Positions 35,357 to 44,548 of a stretch of 59,094 bases of DNA are shown piece by piece (position 1 is the first letter of the stretch; each line of letters begins with the position of its first letter). A program made the translations under genes and the position numbers. Below the pieces are notes generated by a model. That model had not been told where the DNA came from. It was given only the letters and a program-made list of their open reading frames with translations, and made no database searches. Source of the DNA: Bacteroidaceae bacterium (GTDB lineage: Bacteria > Bacteroidota > Bacteroidia > Bacteroidales > Bacteroidaceae). The stretch is from assembly GCA_024398615.1 (NCBI GenBank), contig JAKSIU010000016.1, forward strand, positions 1 to 59,094, read 5' to 3'.

Positions 35357-38300
35357 ATGGTCAGAACAAAGAAAAATCTGATGTGGGGAGTTGCCGCAGT
35401 GCTGCTTCTTCCTGCTGCTGTAGCAACGGCAGTCGTTGCCGGTGCCGATTCAGAACCGAACATGAGACCTTTGGGTCCGTGTGATGTCTATGCCGAAGGC
35501 GGAACGCCATGCGTGGCCGCACATTCTACTACCAGAGCCCTATTGAGGGACTATGACGGACCTCTGTATCAGGTGATGCGCCAGTCCGATGGCAAGACAC
35601 TTGATATAGGTGTGGTTCCTGCCAACGCCAATGACGGTGGCGGATATGCCGATGCAGCAGCTCAGGACGAATTCTGCAAGAATACATACTGCTGGATCAC
35701 AGTTCTGTATGACCAGTCCGGTAAGGGCAACCATCTTGTGCAGGCTCCACGCGGAGGATTCGGCGGTCCGGCTATGGGCGGTTTCAATAACGTGCCCCTG
35801 GCTGATTGGGCCCCTGTAACCTTGAATGGCCATAAGGTCTATGGACTGTTCATCGCTCCCGGTATGGGCTTGCGCTGGAATGATGCCCATGGTACTGCCG
35901 TTGACGATCAGGCCGAAGGCCAGTACTGGGTAATCAGCGGCCATCACTACAATACCGGATGCTGCTTTGACTATGGCAATGCCGAAACCGACAGCCGCGA
36001 TGACGGTGACGGCACAATGGAAACCACATATTTCGGCAATCAGCCTTCTTGGTATCGTGGTCAGGCCCCAGGTCCGTGGATCATGACTGATCAGGAGAAC
36101 AACCTTGTGGGTTGTGTCAATCCCGATCCCAATGACAAGTACTGTGCTGACATACCAAGCGTAAATTACCGCTTTGTCACTGCAACTGCCGACGGTGAAC
36201 CTCACCACTGGCGTTCCATGGGCGGTGATGCCCAGAGAGGTGATCTGCAGATAATGTATGACGGCCAGCGTATCCAGAATCCGCGCAGCAGCTACGATCC
36301 CATGCGTAAGCAGGGAGCCATCCTGCTGGGTAACGGCGGTGACAACTCCAACGGTTCATCGGGCACATTCTACGAAGCAGCCATGACGGCCGCAGGTACA
36401 TTCCCGACAGTTGAAACCAATCAGGCACTTCAGGCCAATATCGTTGCTGCCGGTTATGACATCCATTATCTGTCCATCTCAAGTCCGGATAAGATTGACA
36501 AGCCCAATCTGCTGCAGACCTTTGCACCAAAGTCCACTCAGACTGTAGCTGTCAAGTTCACCAATATCACTGACAGCGAAATCAGAGACCTGACCATTGC
36601 GGTGGAAGCTCCACGCGGTTGGAAGGTATCGGTTCTAGGCTCTAAGGACAAGGTCAGGAAAGTCAACTATGCCGTGGCTCCCGGACAGAGTGTGGTGGCT
36701 CAGTTCAGTGTCAGGTCGTCAAAGAAGGAATTCAATGGCGATATGCGTGGAAAGGCAGTGTGGACCGGTGCAGACGGACAGCAGGAGCAGTTCGCAGTCC
36801 AGAAGGTCCGCAACGTGAAGCCGGTTACAATCAACGAATTCAGTCTGGCCGATGGTCAGGGCAATCAGACCAACCAGTTCATCGAACTCTACAACGCCGG
36901 TGACAGGACGGCCGACATTTCGGGCTGGACACTCACACATCATGCAATAAATATGCCCTATTTTTCATCTGTCGAGATTCCTTCAGGTACAAAGCTGGCT
37001 CCAAAGTCATACTATCTTTTGGGTCTTGCAACATCCGGTCTGGCAGTACAGGCCGAAAAGGGTGAAAGCACAATCTGGCTTCGCTCGGTTGAAGGATTGA
37101 ATGAAGGCGATGAGATAACTGTCGGATCAGAGAAAGTGCGTATCAAGTCAATAATCAGACCTGAAGCTGCAGCTCAGAACGGACGCGGCGGCTTTGGCGC
37201 ACAGGTGGCATCGACCACTATCTGGCAGCCGCTGCCCGAAGGACCTGTCATCACTGTTCCGGCAGGTTCCAATAATATCCCTGTCACATCAGTCAACGGG
37301 TTCAAGGTGGGACAGAAGATCGCCATCGGTTATGGTGCTACCTATCCTGCAGTATCCAACTCACTTGAGAAATACGAGATAGTTACCGTTACTGAAGTTG
37401 GCAAGCCCGGAACCCAGGCATATCTGGCAATGGATGCCAAACCTGGAGATACCAACATCAAGATGTCTTCTACACAGAACATCAGCGTAGGTGACCGTAT
37501 CCGTCTTGACATTGACAGTGAAGGTCATGGAATTGAATGGGTTACCGTAAAGAATGTTGGTACCCAGTCGCAGCGCAATACCTTTAACGGTCCGCTGCGT
37601 CCCGATGAGAATCCCGGAACTGGAATCGATCTGGAAGAACCGCTCAAGTTCGCCCATTCCAGCAATATGCCTTACAGCGTCTGGGGTACAGGCATCACAT
37701 TTGAACCTGCAACAAAGTTTGACCACAGCAGTAACGAACCCGTTCTGCCGCTTGCATATGGAATTGAACTTGACAGACCGCTTGCCAAGAGCCATCCTAT
37801 CAACGAGGCTGTAGTCGATGCCAGCGTTACGAATGTCGGTTATCAGGGTGAAACCGCTGCCGATCTCCTGTTCGGCGGCCCGGCTCTGACCGCATCGGGC
37901 AATATGACACTACGTACAGACAAGGGCCTGATAGCCGATGCCCTCAACTGGGGTGGAGTCATTGATCCGTGGCTTTCTGAAGGATATCACGGCGATGCAG
38001 GAGCCAATGCTTCCGGCAACCATGCCGCTGTTCCTCAGGCTGGTCGTGGTGGTCGTGGCGGTTTCGGCGCACAGCCCCAGCAGCCGGCAGCACAGCCGTG
38101 GGTAAGCTCCGGCCGTTATCCTGATGGTGCCGATTCCGATGATAACCGTGCAGATTTCCATGTCCAGACATCATCGACAATAGCCGGTGCCGCAGCAAAG
38201 GGCAGCGTCAACTTCAAGGTGACCGATACTGATTTCTTCAGGTTAGGTCAGACCGTCTGGATTGGCAGCGGTGCAAATAAGGAACAGGTTAAGGTGGCAG

Positions 38301-38689
38301 TAGTTGGTACACCGGGATATACACGTCTTTCAGAAGCCGTTCAGGCCGGTGAGAACGTTATCAAGGTGGCATCGGCCCAGGGATTCAACGCAGGCCAGAT
38401 ACTGGAACTGGAATCGGCAGCAGGCAAGGAGAAAGTCACAGTTGCTGAAGTCAAGATCGTTCAGAGGCGCGGATTCGGTTTCGGCGGCTTTGGCGGTCGC
38501 GGACAACAGCAGGGGCCTCAGCCAAGCGATGAAATTACGCTGGCACAGCCGTTGGCCAATTCGTATTCGGCAGGCGATGAACTTGCCGGATCGGGTATCA
38601 CATTGGGCGCTCCTCTTATGAATGATCATGCCGCAGGTGAACCTGTGGCCTATAGCATTCCGACTCCAGGTGCTCCGAACAGGTATTAA
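35357..38689 (+). CDS. GH54 alpha-L-arabinofuranosidase (AbfB-like) with NEW3, lamin-tail and repeated beta modules
   Basis: Start at ATG 35357 (1110 aa); an in-frame TTG at 35306 lies before the signal peptide (LMWGVAAVLLLPAAVATAVVAG). Residues 40-370 match the fungal AbfB catalytic domain: GPCDVYAEGGTPCVAAHSTT, FCKNTYCWITVLYDQSGKGNHL, GCCFDYGN, WIMTDQENNL and GNGGDNSNGSSGTFYE. Cys42/52, 107/112 and 202/203 match the three disulfides of the fungal enzyme, including the vicinal pair. Glu247 (nucleophile) and Asp329 (acid/base) are present. Instead of the fungal arabinose-binding domain there is a NEW3-like domain (about 380-490), a lamin-tail domain (about 490-600) and repeated beta modules. 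Three Gly/Arg/Phe/Gln-rich inserts break the C-terminal half. First gene of a three-gene operon. Confidence 0.9.
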   Translation: MVRTKKNLMWGVAAVLLLPAAVATAVVAGADSEPNMRPLGPCDVYAEGGTPCVAAHSTTRALLRDYDGPLYQVMRQSDGKTLDIGVVPANANDGGGYADAAAQDEFCKNTYCWITVLYDQSGKGNHLVQAPRGGFGGPAMGGFNNVPLADWAPVTLNGHKVYGLFIAPGMGLRWNDAHGTAVDDQAEGQYWVISGHHYNTGCCFDYGNAETDSRDDGDGTMETTYFGNQPSWYRGQAPGPWIMTDQENNLVGCVNPDPNDKYCADIPSVNYRFVTATADGEPHHWRSMGGDAQRGDLQIMYDGQRIQNPRSSYDPMRKQGAILLGNGGDNSNGSSGTFYEAAMTAAGTFPTVETNQALQANIVAAGYDIHYLSISSPDKIDKPNLLQTFAPKSTQTVAVKFTNITDSEIRDLTIAVEAPRGWKVSVLGSKDKVRKVNYAVAPGQSVVAQFSVRSSKKEFNGDMRGKAVWTGADGQQEQFAVQKVRNVKPVTINEFSLADGQGNQTNQFIELYNAGDRTADISGWTLTHHAINMPYFSSVEIPSGTKLAPKSYYLLGLATSGLAVQAEKGESTIWLRSVEGLNEGDEITVGSEKVRIKSIIRPEAAAQNGRGGFGAQVASTTIWQPLPEGPVITVPAGSNNIPVTSVNGFKVGQKIAIGYGATYPAVSNSLEKYEIVTVTEVGKPGTQAYLAMDAKPGDTNIKMSSTQNISVGDRIRLDIDSEGHGIEWVTVKNVGTQSQRNTFNGPLRPDENPGTGIDLEEPLKFAHSSNMPYSVWGTGITFEPATKFDHSSNEPVLPLAYGIELDRPLAKSHPINEAVVDASVTNVGYQGETAADLLFGGPALTASGNMTLRTDKGLIADALNWGGVIDPWLSEGYHGDAGANASGNHAAVPQAGRGGRGGFGAQPQQPAAQPWVSSGRYPDGADSDDNRADFHVQTSSTIAGAAAKGSVNFKVTDTDFFRLGQTVWIGSGANKEQVKVAVVGTPGYTRLSEAVQAGENVIKVASAQGFNAGQILELESAAGKEKVTVAEVKIVQRRGFGFGGFGGRGQQQGPQPSDEITLAQPLANSYSAGDELAGSGITLGAPLMNDHAAGEPVAYSIPTPGAPNRY
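37178..37206 (+). repeat. FG/RGG-type low-complexity insert 1 in GH54
   Basis: Encodes NGRGGFGAQ, placed between a V-x-I-x-S strand and the following W-Q-P-L strand of a repeated beta module. Confidence 0.7.
38039..38098 (+). repeat. FG/RGG-type low-complexity insert 2 in GH54
   Basis: Encodes a Gly/Arg run (AGRGGRGGFG) followed by a Gln/Pro/Ala tail, in the second lamin-tail-like domain just before SSGRYPDGADSDDN. Confidence 0.7.
38465..38521 (+). repeat. FG/RGG-type low-complexity insert 3 in GH54
   Basis: Encodes RRGFGFGGFGGRGQQQGPQ, placed between the V-A-E-V-K-I-V strand and the E-I-T-L-A-Q-P-L strand of a repeated beta module, the same loop as insert 1. Confidence 0.7.
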
Positions 38690-39788
38690 GCGATTGCTGG
38701 TGCCGCTGGTCCTGGCGGCACTGGCACTCTGTGTCTGGATGATGGTGCATGCCCTGTCAGGCATGTCCATGCCGGGCTGTGGAACCGGCAGCGGCTGTGA
38801 CAGCGTCATGTCAGGCCGATGGGCTTACATAGCCGGACTCGTGCCGGTCAGTGCGTTGGCCGTGGGTGCCTATCTTGCACTGCTGCTCTGCCTGTTCTCA
38901 TTCAAGTCCGATGCCCGTACCGCCAGTCGCATAATGCTCGTGCTTGGCGGTGCAATAATTGGCATGGCGCTTTGGTTCACTGCAATCCAGGCATTTGTGC
39001 TTCATACCTTCTGCAAGTACTGCATGACTGCCCATGCATTGGGTACAGTCATAGCGGTTCTGATAATCTGCTCGTGTACAGGCCACCGCTGGCAGTGGCT
39101 GGCTGCCGGAATTGGACTCGCGGCACTGACAGCGGCCGTACAGTATGACACTCTGCCCGATGCTGCATATGCTGAAGGAGCCGCACAGGAACCTCTGCCT
39201 CTGTTTTCAGCGGATCAGGTTCCGACAGTCGGTTCAAAGGATGCTCCCGTTCAGGTGGAGCTTATGTTTGACTACCGGTGTTCCCATTGCCGGAGTCTGC
39301 ATGCCATGCTGCCTCAGCTTGTAGATATGTTCCAGAGTAGGGTGGCGTTCCTGCTTCTGCCGACTCCCTTGAGCAATGCATGCAACTACTACATACCGCA
39401 GGGACCGGATCCCTTCGAGGGCTCATGTACCCTGACCCGTCTGGCACTTGCCGTCTGGCAGGCCGCACCTGACCGCTTCCCGGAATATGACGGGTGGCTG
39501 TTTCAGGAAGGTCCTGACGGCTGGTATCCCAGGACGGAGTCCGATGCTGTAATCATGGCGCAGCAGATTGTTGCCGATGATGACGCGTTCGAATCGGCTT
39601 ACAGCAATATGTGGACCATGGATTATCTGACCAAGGTGTTTGAACTATTCGGACGTACCACGAACGGCAGGAGCGGCGGGATACCGCGATTTGTCTATGG
39701 CCAGAAATGGCTGGTTCCTGATGCCGATACGCCGGAGGCCGTCTATGAACTGTTGGAGAAACTAATCAACCGTAATGATGAAGAATAA
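38622..39788 (+). CDS. Fused VKOR - DsbA-like disulfide-forming membrane protein
   Basis: The 388-aa protein (from ATG 38622, overlapping the GH54 gene by 68 bp; GTG 38673 or TTG 38694 are later alternatives) starts with a vitamin K epoxide reductase domain of about four or five membrane helices. The loop pair GCGTGSGCDSVMSG (Cys53, Cys59) and the active-site CKYC (131-134) are present. After a linker comes a soluble periplasmic thioredoxin-fold domain with the DsbA motif FDYRCSHCRSLH (Cys220-Cys223) and a cis-Pro-type GGIPRFVYG near the end. Together this is a self-contained system: quinone-linked VKOR reoxidises DsbA, which inserts disulfides in exported proteins. It lies between two disulfide-rich GH54 enzymes, overlapping both. 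Confidence 0.9.
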   Translation: MIMPQVNLWPIAFRLQVLRTGIKRLLVPLVLAALALCVWMMVHALSGMSMPGCGTGSGCDSVMSGRWAYIAGLVPVSALAVGAYLALLLCLFSFKSDARTASRIMLVLGGAIIGMALWFTAIQAFVLHTFCKYCMTAHALGTVIAVLIICSCTGHRWQWLAAGIGLAALTAAVQYDTLPDAAYAEGAAQEPLPLFSADQVPTVGSKDAPVQVELMFDYRCSHCRSLHAMLPQLVDMFQSRVAFLLLPTPLSNACNYYIPQGPDPFEGSCTLTRLALAVWQAAPDRFPEYDGWLFQEGPDGWYPRTESDAVIMAQQIVADDDAFESAYSNMWTMDYLTKVFELFGRTTNGRSGGIPRFVYGQKWLVPDADTPEAVYELLEKLINRNDEE

Positions 39789-42474
39789 ACTGATGATTGC
39801 CGCTACGGCTGCAGTGCTGGTTCTGCCGGCCATCCTGTCTGTCTGTTGTCAGGGAGGAAGTAAACAGGGACCGTGTGATATCTATGACCGTGAGGGAACG
39901 CCATGCGTTGCCGCACACAGTACTACACGCCGTCTGTATTCCAGATATGACGGCCCGCTGTATCAGATTCAGAGAGAGTCTGACGGAGAGAAACTTGATA
40001 TAACCCAGACCTCTGACGGTTATGCCGATGTGAACCTGCAGAGGGGCTTCTGTTCCGGCACCACATGCTTCATAACGGTCATATATGACCAGTCCGGTCG
40101 CGGGAATGACCTTAAGCAGGCTGCACCCGGTACTTTCAAGGGACCGGCCAAAGGTGAATTCAACACAATGGCCATTGCCGACATGGCTCCGGTTCTTGTG
40201 AACGGTCACGAAGCCTACGGCCTGTACATCATGCCGGGCATGGGATACCGCAACAACAACGCCTCGTATCTTGCCATCGATGATGAACCTGAGGGCATCT
40301 ACTATGTGATTGACGGCACCCATTTTGACAGCGGATGCTGTTTTGACTACGGCAATTCATCGACCAACGGCAAGGCTGTCGGCCGTGGAACCATGGAGAC
40401 CACATATTACGGAACGGCAACGGCCTGGGGCAGCGGTAACGGCGAAGGACCATGGATCATGGCCGATATGGAAGCCGGACTCTTCTCGGGCTTCAGCGCA
40501 AAGAAAAATGATGTCCCTTCCATTACGGACTGGCGTTTCGTGAGCGTGTTTGTGAACGGAGGCGGCGGCAACCGCTGGGATCTGCGTGGAGGCGATGCCA
40601 CAACCGATTCCCTGACCACGTTCTACAGTGGCGAACGTCCCCATGTTGAAGGAAATGACAACTATTACCCGATGCACCGCAAGGGAGCCATTCTGCTTGG
40701 CAACGGCGGTGACAACGGCAACGGCAGCGCCGGCACTTTCTATGAAGGTGTAATGACACAGGGCTATCCAACTGACAATGCCATTGCACTGGTGCAGAAG
40801 AATATAGCTGCACAGAAGTACAGGGCCTATCCGCTCACTCTGTCGCATGTACGCTCATTTGCACCGGGGAGCGGACAGACTGTAACGGCCACTTTCACCA
40901 ACGTGACAGACAGCCCCATGGACAGCGTCGGATTCACGGCCATGATTCCATCGGACTGGCTTGTGGAATATCCTGATGCCACAAGCGGAAGTCGTCTTGA
41001 ACCCGGTGAGAGCATGACCTGGCGTTTCACTCTGATTTCGCCTGACAACAGTGGCGGCACCTTCTCGAATGCCGATAACCTGCAGGTCCTGGCAAAGACC
41101 TCAAACGGGAGCTATGAAGTAACGGCAAAACTGCGTTCGGCAAGCCCCGTCAAGATCAATGAGCTCAGACTGGCCGGTGCGCCACAGAGGCAGAATGACC
41201 AGTTCATTGAACTGTATAACCCCACTGAAACAGCCATAGACCTGTCCGGCTGGAAACTGCGCGTGCAGCGCAGCGGGTGGGCTCCTGTCGATGTCCTGAC
41301 ATTGCCTGCCGGAACGGAGATTGCCGCAAACGGATTCCTGCTTGTGGGAACAGCCGGCAATTATGCTGCTCTTGGAGCCGGTGCCGGTTCGACTGCCATA
41401 TATCTTGGACAGGATGCAGCCTCGGTCCAGGTCCTCAGAATAGGAGGTTCAGACTACACTGTGTCCAAGGTCGGAACGCCAGCCGGACAGCTTACTACCG
41501 TGTTCATTCCGGTATCGACAGGACCATGGCTTGAGATTCCGGCCGGAAGTACAAATGTTCCGGTCACTTCAAATTCCGGCTTCAAGGCCGGTCAGCTTAT
41601 GGGAATAGGTCTTGGAGACCGCTTCGAATCTGTAACGGTAACTCAAGTCGGTACGGCTGCAACCCAGACGGTCCTTGCCGCAGCGGTTGCTGTCGGTGAC
41701 ACTCGTATAGAGCTTGAATCCAATGACCGTCTCCAGCCGGGCGACGAGATTACAATAGGTACCGGCCAGCGTAAGGAACTGGCAGTCGTGAAGAGCATAG
41801 AGAGAGTGGCATCGGCCCCTCAGGGACGTCGCGCACCAGGTGCCCAGCCGCGTGAGACCGGTATAGTTGAACTTAAAAAGCCATTGGCACAGGCTCAGAT
41901 GTCAGGTGTTGACGTGTCATGCCCCGGAACGGGAATCAGCTTCACTCCAGCACTTCGGTATGCTCACGAAAGCGGTGATGCCGTTCAGTCCCTGGGCCTG
42001 CCTTATGAACTTGACCGTCCGCTTGAAAAGGCCGTGGAAATGCTCGATGCCGTATGTGACGGCAGTCAGGGATTCTCCCAGGAGGCTGATGCCTGGATAG
42101 GTTACGCTCTATCCGTCCAGGCCGGAATGGTGGCTCTCTATACACCGACCGGGGTCTTGGCCGATGCCATAGTCTATGGTTCGCAACAGAGCAGTTCAAG
42201 TGCCAACGGCACCATTGCCCAGCCGCAGATTGCAGTTCTTGAGGGCGATCAGGATGGTGGCGGATGCATTGCTGTGGTACCTCGTCCGCAGAACCAGGGA
42301 TTCGGCGGATTCGGAGGGTTCGGCGGAAGACAACGGTTCTCTGCTACTCCAGCCGCTGGAAATACGGCGGGACGCAGTCTGGTCCGTATTCCTGATGGAA
42401 CTGACAGCGACAATCTCTGTGTGGATTTCCGTGCATCGGACAATCCTACACCGGGAGAAGCCAATAAAGAGTAA
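39775..42474 (+). CDS. Second GH54 alpha-L-arabinofuranosidase, lipoprotein, with NEW3/lamin-tail modules
   Basis: The 899-aa product starts within the end of the VKOR gene (14-bp overlap; ATG 39778 is equally possible). Its signal is of the lipoprotein type (LPAILSVC, lipid Cys24), unlike its paralogue. The GH54 domain (residues about 32-350) again keeps Cys34/44, Cys93/98, the vicinal Cys188-Cys189 in GCCFDYGN, Glu233 in WIMADMEAGLFSG, and Asp313 in NGGDNGNGSAGTFYEG. A NEW3-like domain, a lamin-tail domain (KINELRLAGAPQRQNDQFIELYN), repeated beta modules and a second lamin-tail end (SLVRIPDGTDSDNLCVDF) follow. A GGFGGFGG insert lies before that end. The pair looks like an old duplication: domain order is the same but sequences have diverged. 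Confidence 0.9.
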   Translation: MMKNKLMIAATAAVLVLPAILSVCCQGGSKQGPCDIYDREGTPCVAAHSTTRRLYSRYDGPLYQIQRESDGEKLDITQTSDGYADVNLQRGFCSGTTCFITVIYDQSGRGNDLKQAAPGTFKGPAKGEFNTMAIADMAPVLVNGHEAYGLYIMPGMGYRNNNASYLAIDDEPEGIYYVIDGTHFDSGCCFDYGNSSTNGKAVGRGTMETTYYGTATAWGSGNGEGPWIMADMEAGLFSGFSAKKNDVPSITDWRFVSVFVNGGGGNRWDLRGGDATTDSLTTFYSGERPHVEGNDNYYPMHRKGAILLGNGGDNGNGSAGTFYEGVMTQGYPTDNAIALVQKNIAAQKYRAYPLTLSHVRSFAPGSGQTVTATFTNVTDSPMDSVGFTAMIPSDWLVEYPDATSGSRLEPGESMTWRFTLISPDNSGGTFSNADNLQVLAKTSNGSYEVTAKLRSASPVKINELRLAGAPQRQNDQFIELYNPTETAIDLSGWKLRVQRSGWAPVDVLTLPAGTEIAANGFLLVGTAGNYAALGAGAGSTAIYLGQDAASVQVLRIGGSDYTVSKVGTPAGQLTTVFIPVSTGPWLEIPAGSTNVPVTSNSGFKAGQLMGIGLGDRFESVTVTQVGTAATQTVLAAAVAVGDTRIELESNDRLQPGDEITIGTGQRKELAVVKSIERVASAPQGRRAPGAQPRETGIVELKKPLAQAQMSGVDVSCPGTGISFTPALRYAHESGDAVQSLGLPYELDRPLEKAVEMLDAVCDGSQGFSQEADAWIGYALSVQAGMVALYTPTGVLADAIVYGSQQSSSSANGTIAQPQIAVLEGDQDGGGCIAVVPRPQNQGFGGFGGFGGRQRFSATPAAGNTAGRSLVRIPDGTDSDNLCVDFRASDNPTPGEANKE
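42290..42337 (+). repeat. FG-type low-complexity insert in the second GH54 protein
   Basis: Encodes QNQGFGGFGGFGGRQR. Codon choice varies between repeats (GGA TTC, GGG TTC), so it is not a fresh slippage product. Confidence 0.7.
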
Positions 42475-42481
42475 ATTTGGC

Positions 42482-42489
42482 TATCTTTG
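42482..42489 (+). promoter_or_regulatory. -7 box (TATCTTTG) for the GH97 gene
   Basis: Perfect TAnnTTTG in the 52-bp gap after the GH54 gene, 37 bp before the ATG at 42527. It suggests GH97 can be expressed separately from the GH54 operon. Confidence 0.55.
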
Positions 42490-42526
42490 TGACTCCTGAC
42501 GAAATTACTAACAATTAATCGATTAT

Positions 42527-44530
42527 ATGAAGAAAATTCTTTCACTGACTGCGGCGCTTCTGACCGTGTGTTCGTTTGCATCGGCCCAGATTCAGGATCT
42601 GGCCAGCCCCGACGGCAAACTGGTGGTGTCTTTCAAACTGACTGACACCGAGACTCCAACCTATTCAGTCAAGTATGACGGCAAGGACATGCTCATGGAT
42701 TCTCCAATAGGCATCATGCTGGACATGGGCTCGAAACCTACCCTTCAGGGACTTCCCCAGGGACGTGAGGCCGGAAACGGTGACTTCACCAAGAATCTTA
42801 CCCTGGTGAGCGTGAAGGATAACGAGGCCGTTGCCGATTATTCACTTGACCGCATCAAGGTCGCACATGTGAACCACAAGTATGTCCAGCGTGTAATCAC
42901 CCTGCAGAACGCTTCAAGACAGAACATCGAGTTCGAATTCCGCGTAAGCGACAACGACATTGCCTTCCGTTATAACATTCCGGTAGGCCAGCAGCGCAAG
43001 AGCACACGCGTGCTGTTTGAGAACTCTGGTTTCACTTTCCCTGACGGGACCACGACATTCCTGACAGACCAGAGCGATGCCATGATAGGCTGGCAGCGTT
43101 CAAAACCCAGTTATGAAGAGGGTTACACCAATGACGGCCCAATGTCGAAGAAGTCAGGTTACGGCCACGGATACACATTCCCGGGCCTGTTCCATGTCGG
43201 TGAAAACGGCTGGGTCCTTCTCTGCGAGACCGGAGTCAGCAGCCGCTACTGCGGAAGCCGCCTCAGTGACTGCGTGAACAATACCTATAAGATAGAATTC
43301 CCAATGCCCGATGAGAACAACGGTAACGGTACCGTATGCCCGGCCGTCCGTCTTCCGGGTTCAACCCCATGGCGTACCATTACCGTGGGCTCGACACTTG
43401 CACCAATCGTAGAGACTACAGTCATGTGGGATTACGTGGAACCGGTTTATGAGACCACACACAAGTACAAGTACGGACGCGGCACCTGGAGCTGGATCGT
43501 ATGGCAGGATGCATCGTGCAACTGGGATGACCAGATCAAGTTCATCGACCTTGCAAGCGCCATGAATTTCGAATATATCCTGATTGATGCCGGTTGGGAC
43601 CAGAACATAGGCTATGACCGCATGGAACAGCTCATCAAGTATGCGAACTCGAAGAATGTCGATGTGTTCCTCTGGTACTCATCAAGCGGAAACTGGAATG
43701 ACATCACCCAGAGCCCGATCAACAGGATGGACAACTCGGTAGTTCGCAAGAAGGAGATGGCTTGGCTTGAGAAGGTCAACTGCAAGGGTATCAAGGTTGA
43801 CTTCTGGGGCGGTGACAAGCAGGAGACCATGCAGCTTTATGAAGAGGTTCTTTCCGATGCCGATGACCACGGCCTGATGTGCATCTTCCACGGTTGCACC
43901 ATGCCTCGTGGCTGGGAGCGCATGTATCCCAACTATGTGGGTTCAGAGGCAGTCCTTGCCAGTGAGAACATGTACTTCGGTCAGGGCGCCTGCAACGAGG
44001 AGGCCTTCAAGGCAACCCTGCATCCGTTCATCCGCAACACCATGGGCTGCATGGAGTTCGGAGGCTGTTTCATGAACCGCATCCTGAACAAGCAGAACAG
44101 TGGCCGCGGCTCAAAGCTCATGACCGGTCCTATCTTCCAGATTGCTACCGAAGTGGTGTTCCAGAACCCGATTCAGAACATTGCCATCTGTCCCAACAAC
44201 CTTGAGGATGCTCCGGAAATCTGCATGGACTGGCTCAAGACTTCACCTACACAGTGGGAGGAGACCAGATTCATTGACGGCTATCCCGGCAAGTATGTCA
44301 TCCTGGCACGTAAGGACGTTACTGGCAAGTGGCACGTAGCCGGTCTGAACGCTACTAAGGAGCCCATTAAGGAAAAGATTGCATTGCCGTTCTTTGAGGA
44401 TGGGACAGTTCAGGTCTATTCTGACGATGCATCGTTCGAGAACCCGACCCTCAGCAGTGTCAAGTACAAGGGAAAGAAGGGCTATCAGATTGAGATCGCA
44501 CCTAACGGCGGCGTAATTATCGAACAGTAA
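42527..44530 (+). CDS. GH97 glycoside hydrolase, probably retaining alpha-galactosidase type
   Basis: The 667-aa secreted enzyme (signal ending ASAQ) has the three GH97 parts: an N-terminal beta-sandwich (LASPDGKLVVSFKLTD), a catalytic TIM barrel (RGTWSWIVWQDASCNWDDQIKFIDLASAMNFEYILIDAGW) and a short C-terminal sandwich. GH97 contains inverting alpha-glucosidases such as SusB and retaining alpha-galactosidases. The segment CKGIKVDFWGGDKQETMQLYE places Asp425 where the retaining members have their nucleophile, so alpha-galactosidase-like activity is more likely. This would suit removal of galactose side chains from plant polysaccharides. The next feature is an unusually long terminator. Confidence 0.9.
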   Translation: MKKILSLTAALLTVCSFASAQIQDLASPDGKLVVSFKLTDTETPTYSVKYDGKDMLMDSPIGIMLDMGSKPTLQGLPQGREAGNGDFTKNLTLVSVKDNEAVADYSLDRIKVAHVNHKYVQRVITLQNASRQNIEFEFRVSDNDIAFRYNIPVGQQRKSTRVLFENSGFTFPDGTTTFLTDQSDAMIGWQRSKPSYEEGYTNDGPMSKKSGYGHGYTFPGLFHVGENGWVLLCETGVSSRYCGSRLSDCVNNTYKIEFPMPDENNGNGTVCPAVRLPGSTPWRTITVGSTLAPIVETTVMWDYVEPVYETTHKYKYGRGTWSWIVWQDASCNWDDQIKFIDLASAMNFEYILIDAGWDQNIGYDRMEQLIKYANSKNVDVFLWYSSSGNWNDITQSPINRMDNSVVRKKEMAWLEKVNCKGIKVDFWGGDKQETMQLYEEVLSDADDHGLMCIFHGCTMPRGWERMYPNYVGSEAVLASENMYFGQGACNEEAFKATLHPFIRNTMGCMEFGGCFMNRILNKQNSGRGSKLMTGPIFQIATEVVFQNPIQNIAICPNNLEDAPEICMDWLKTSPTQWEETRFIDGYPGKYVILARKDVTGKWHVAGLNATKEPIKEKIALPFFEDGTVQVYSDDASFENPTLSSVKYKGKKGYQIEIAPNGGVIIEQ

Positions 44531-44548
44531 CAAACAGGGCGCGAACAG

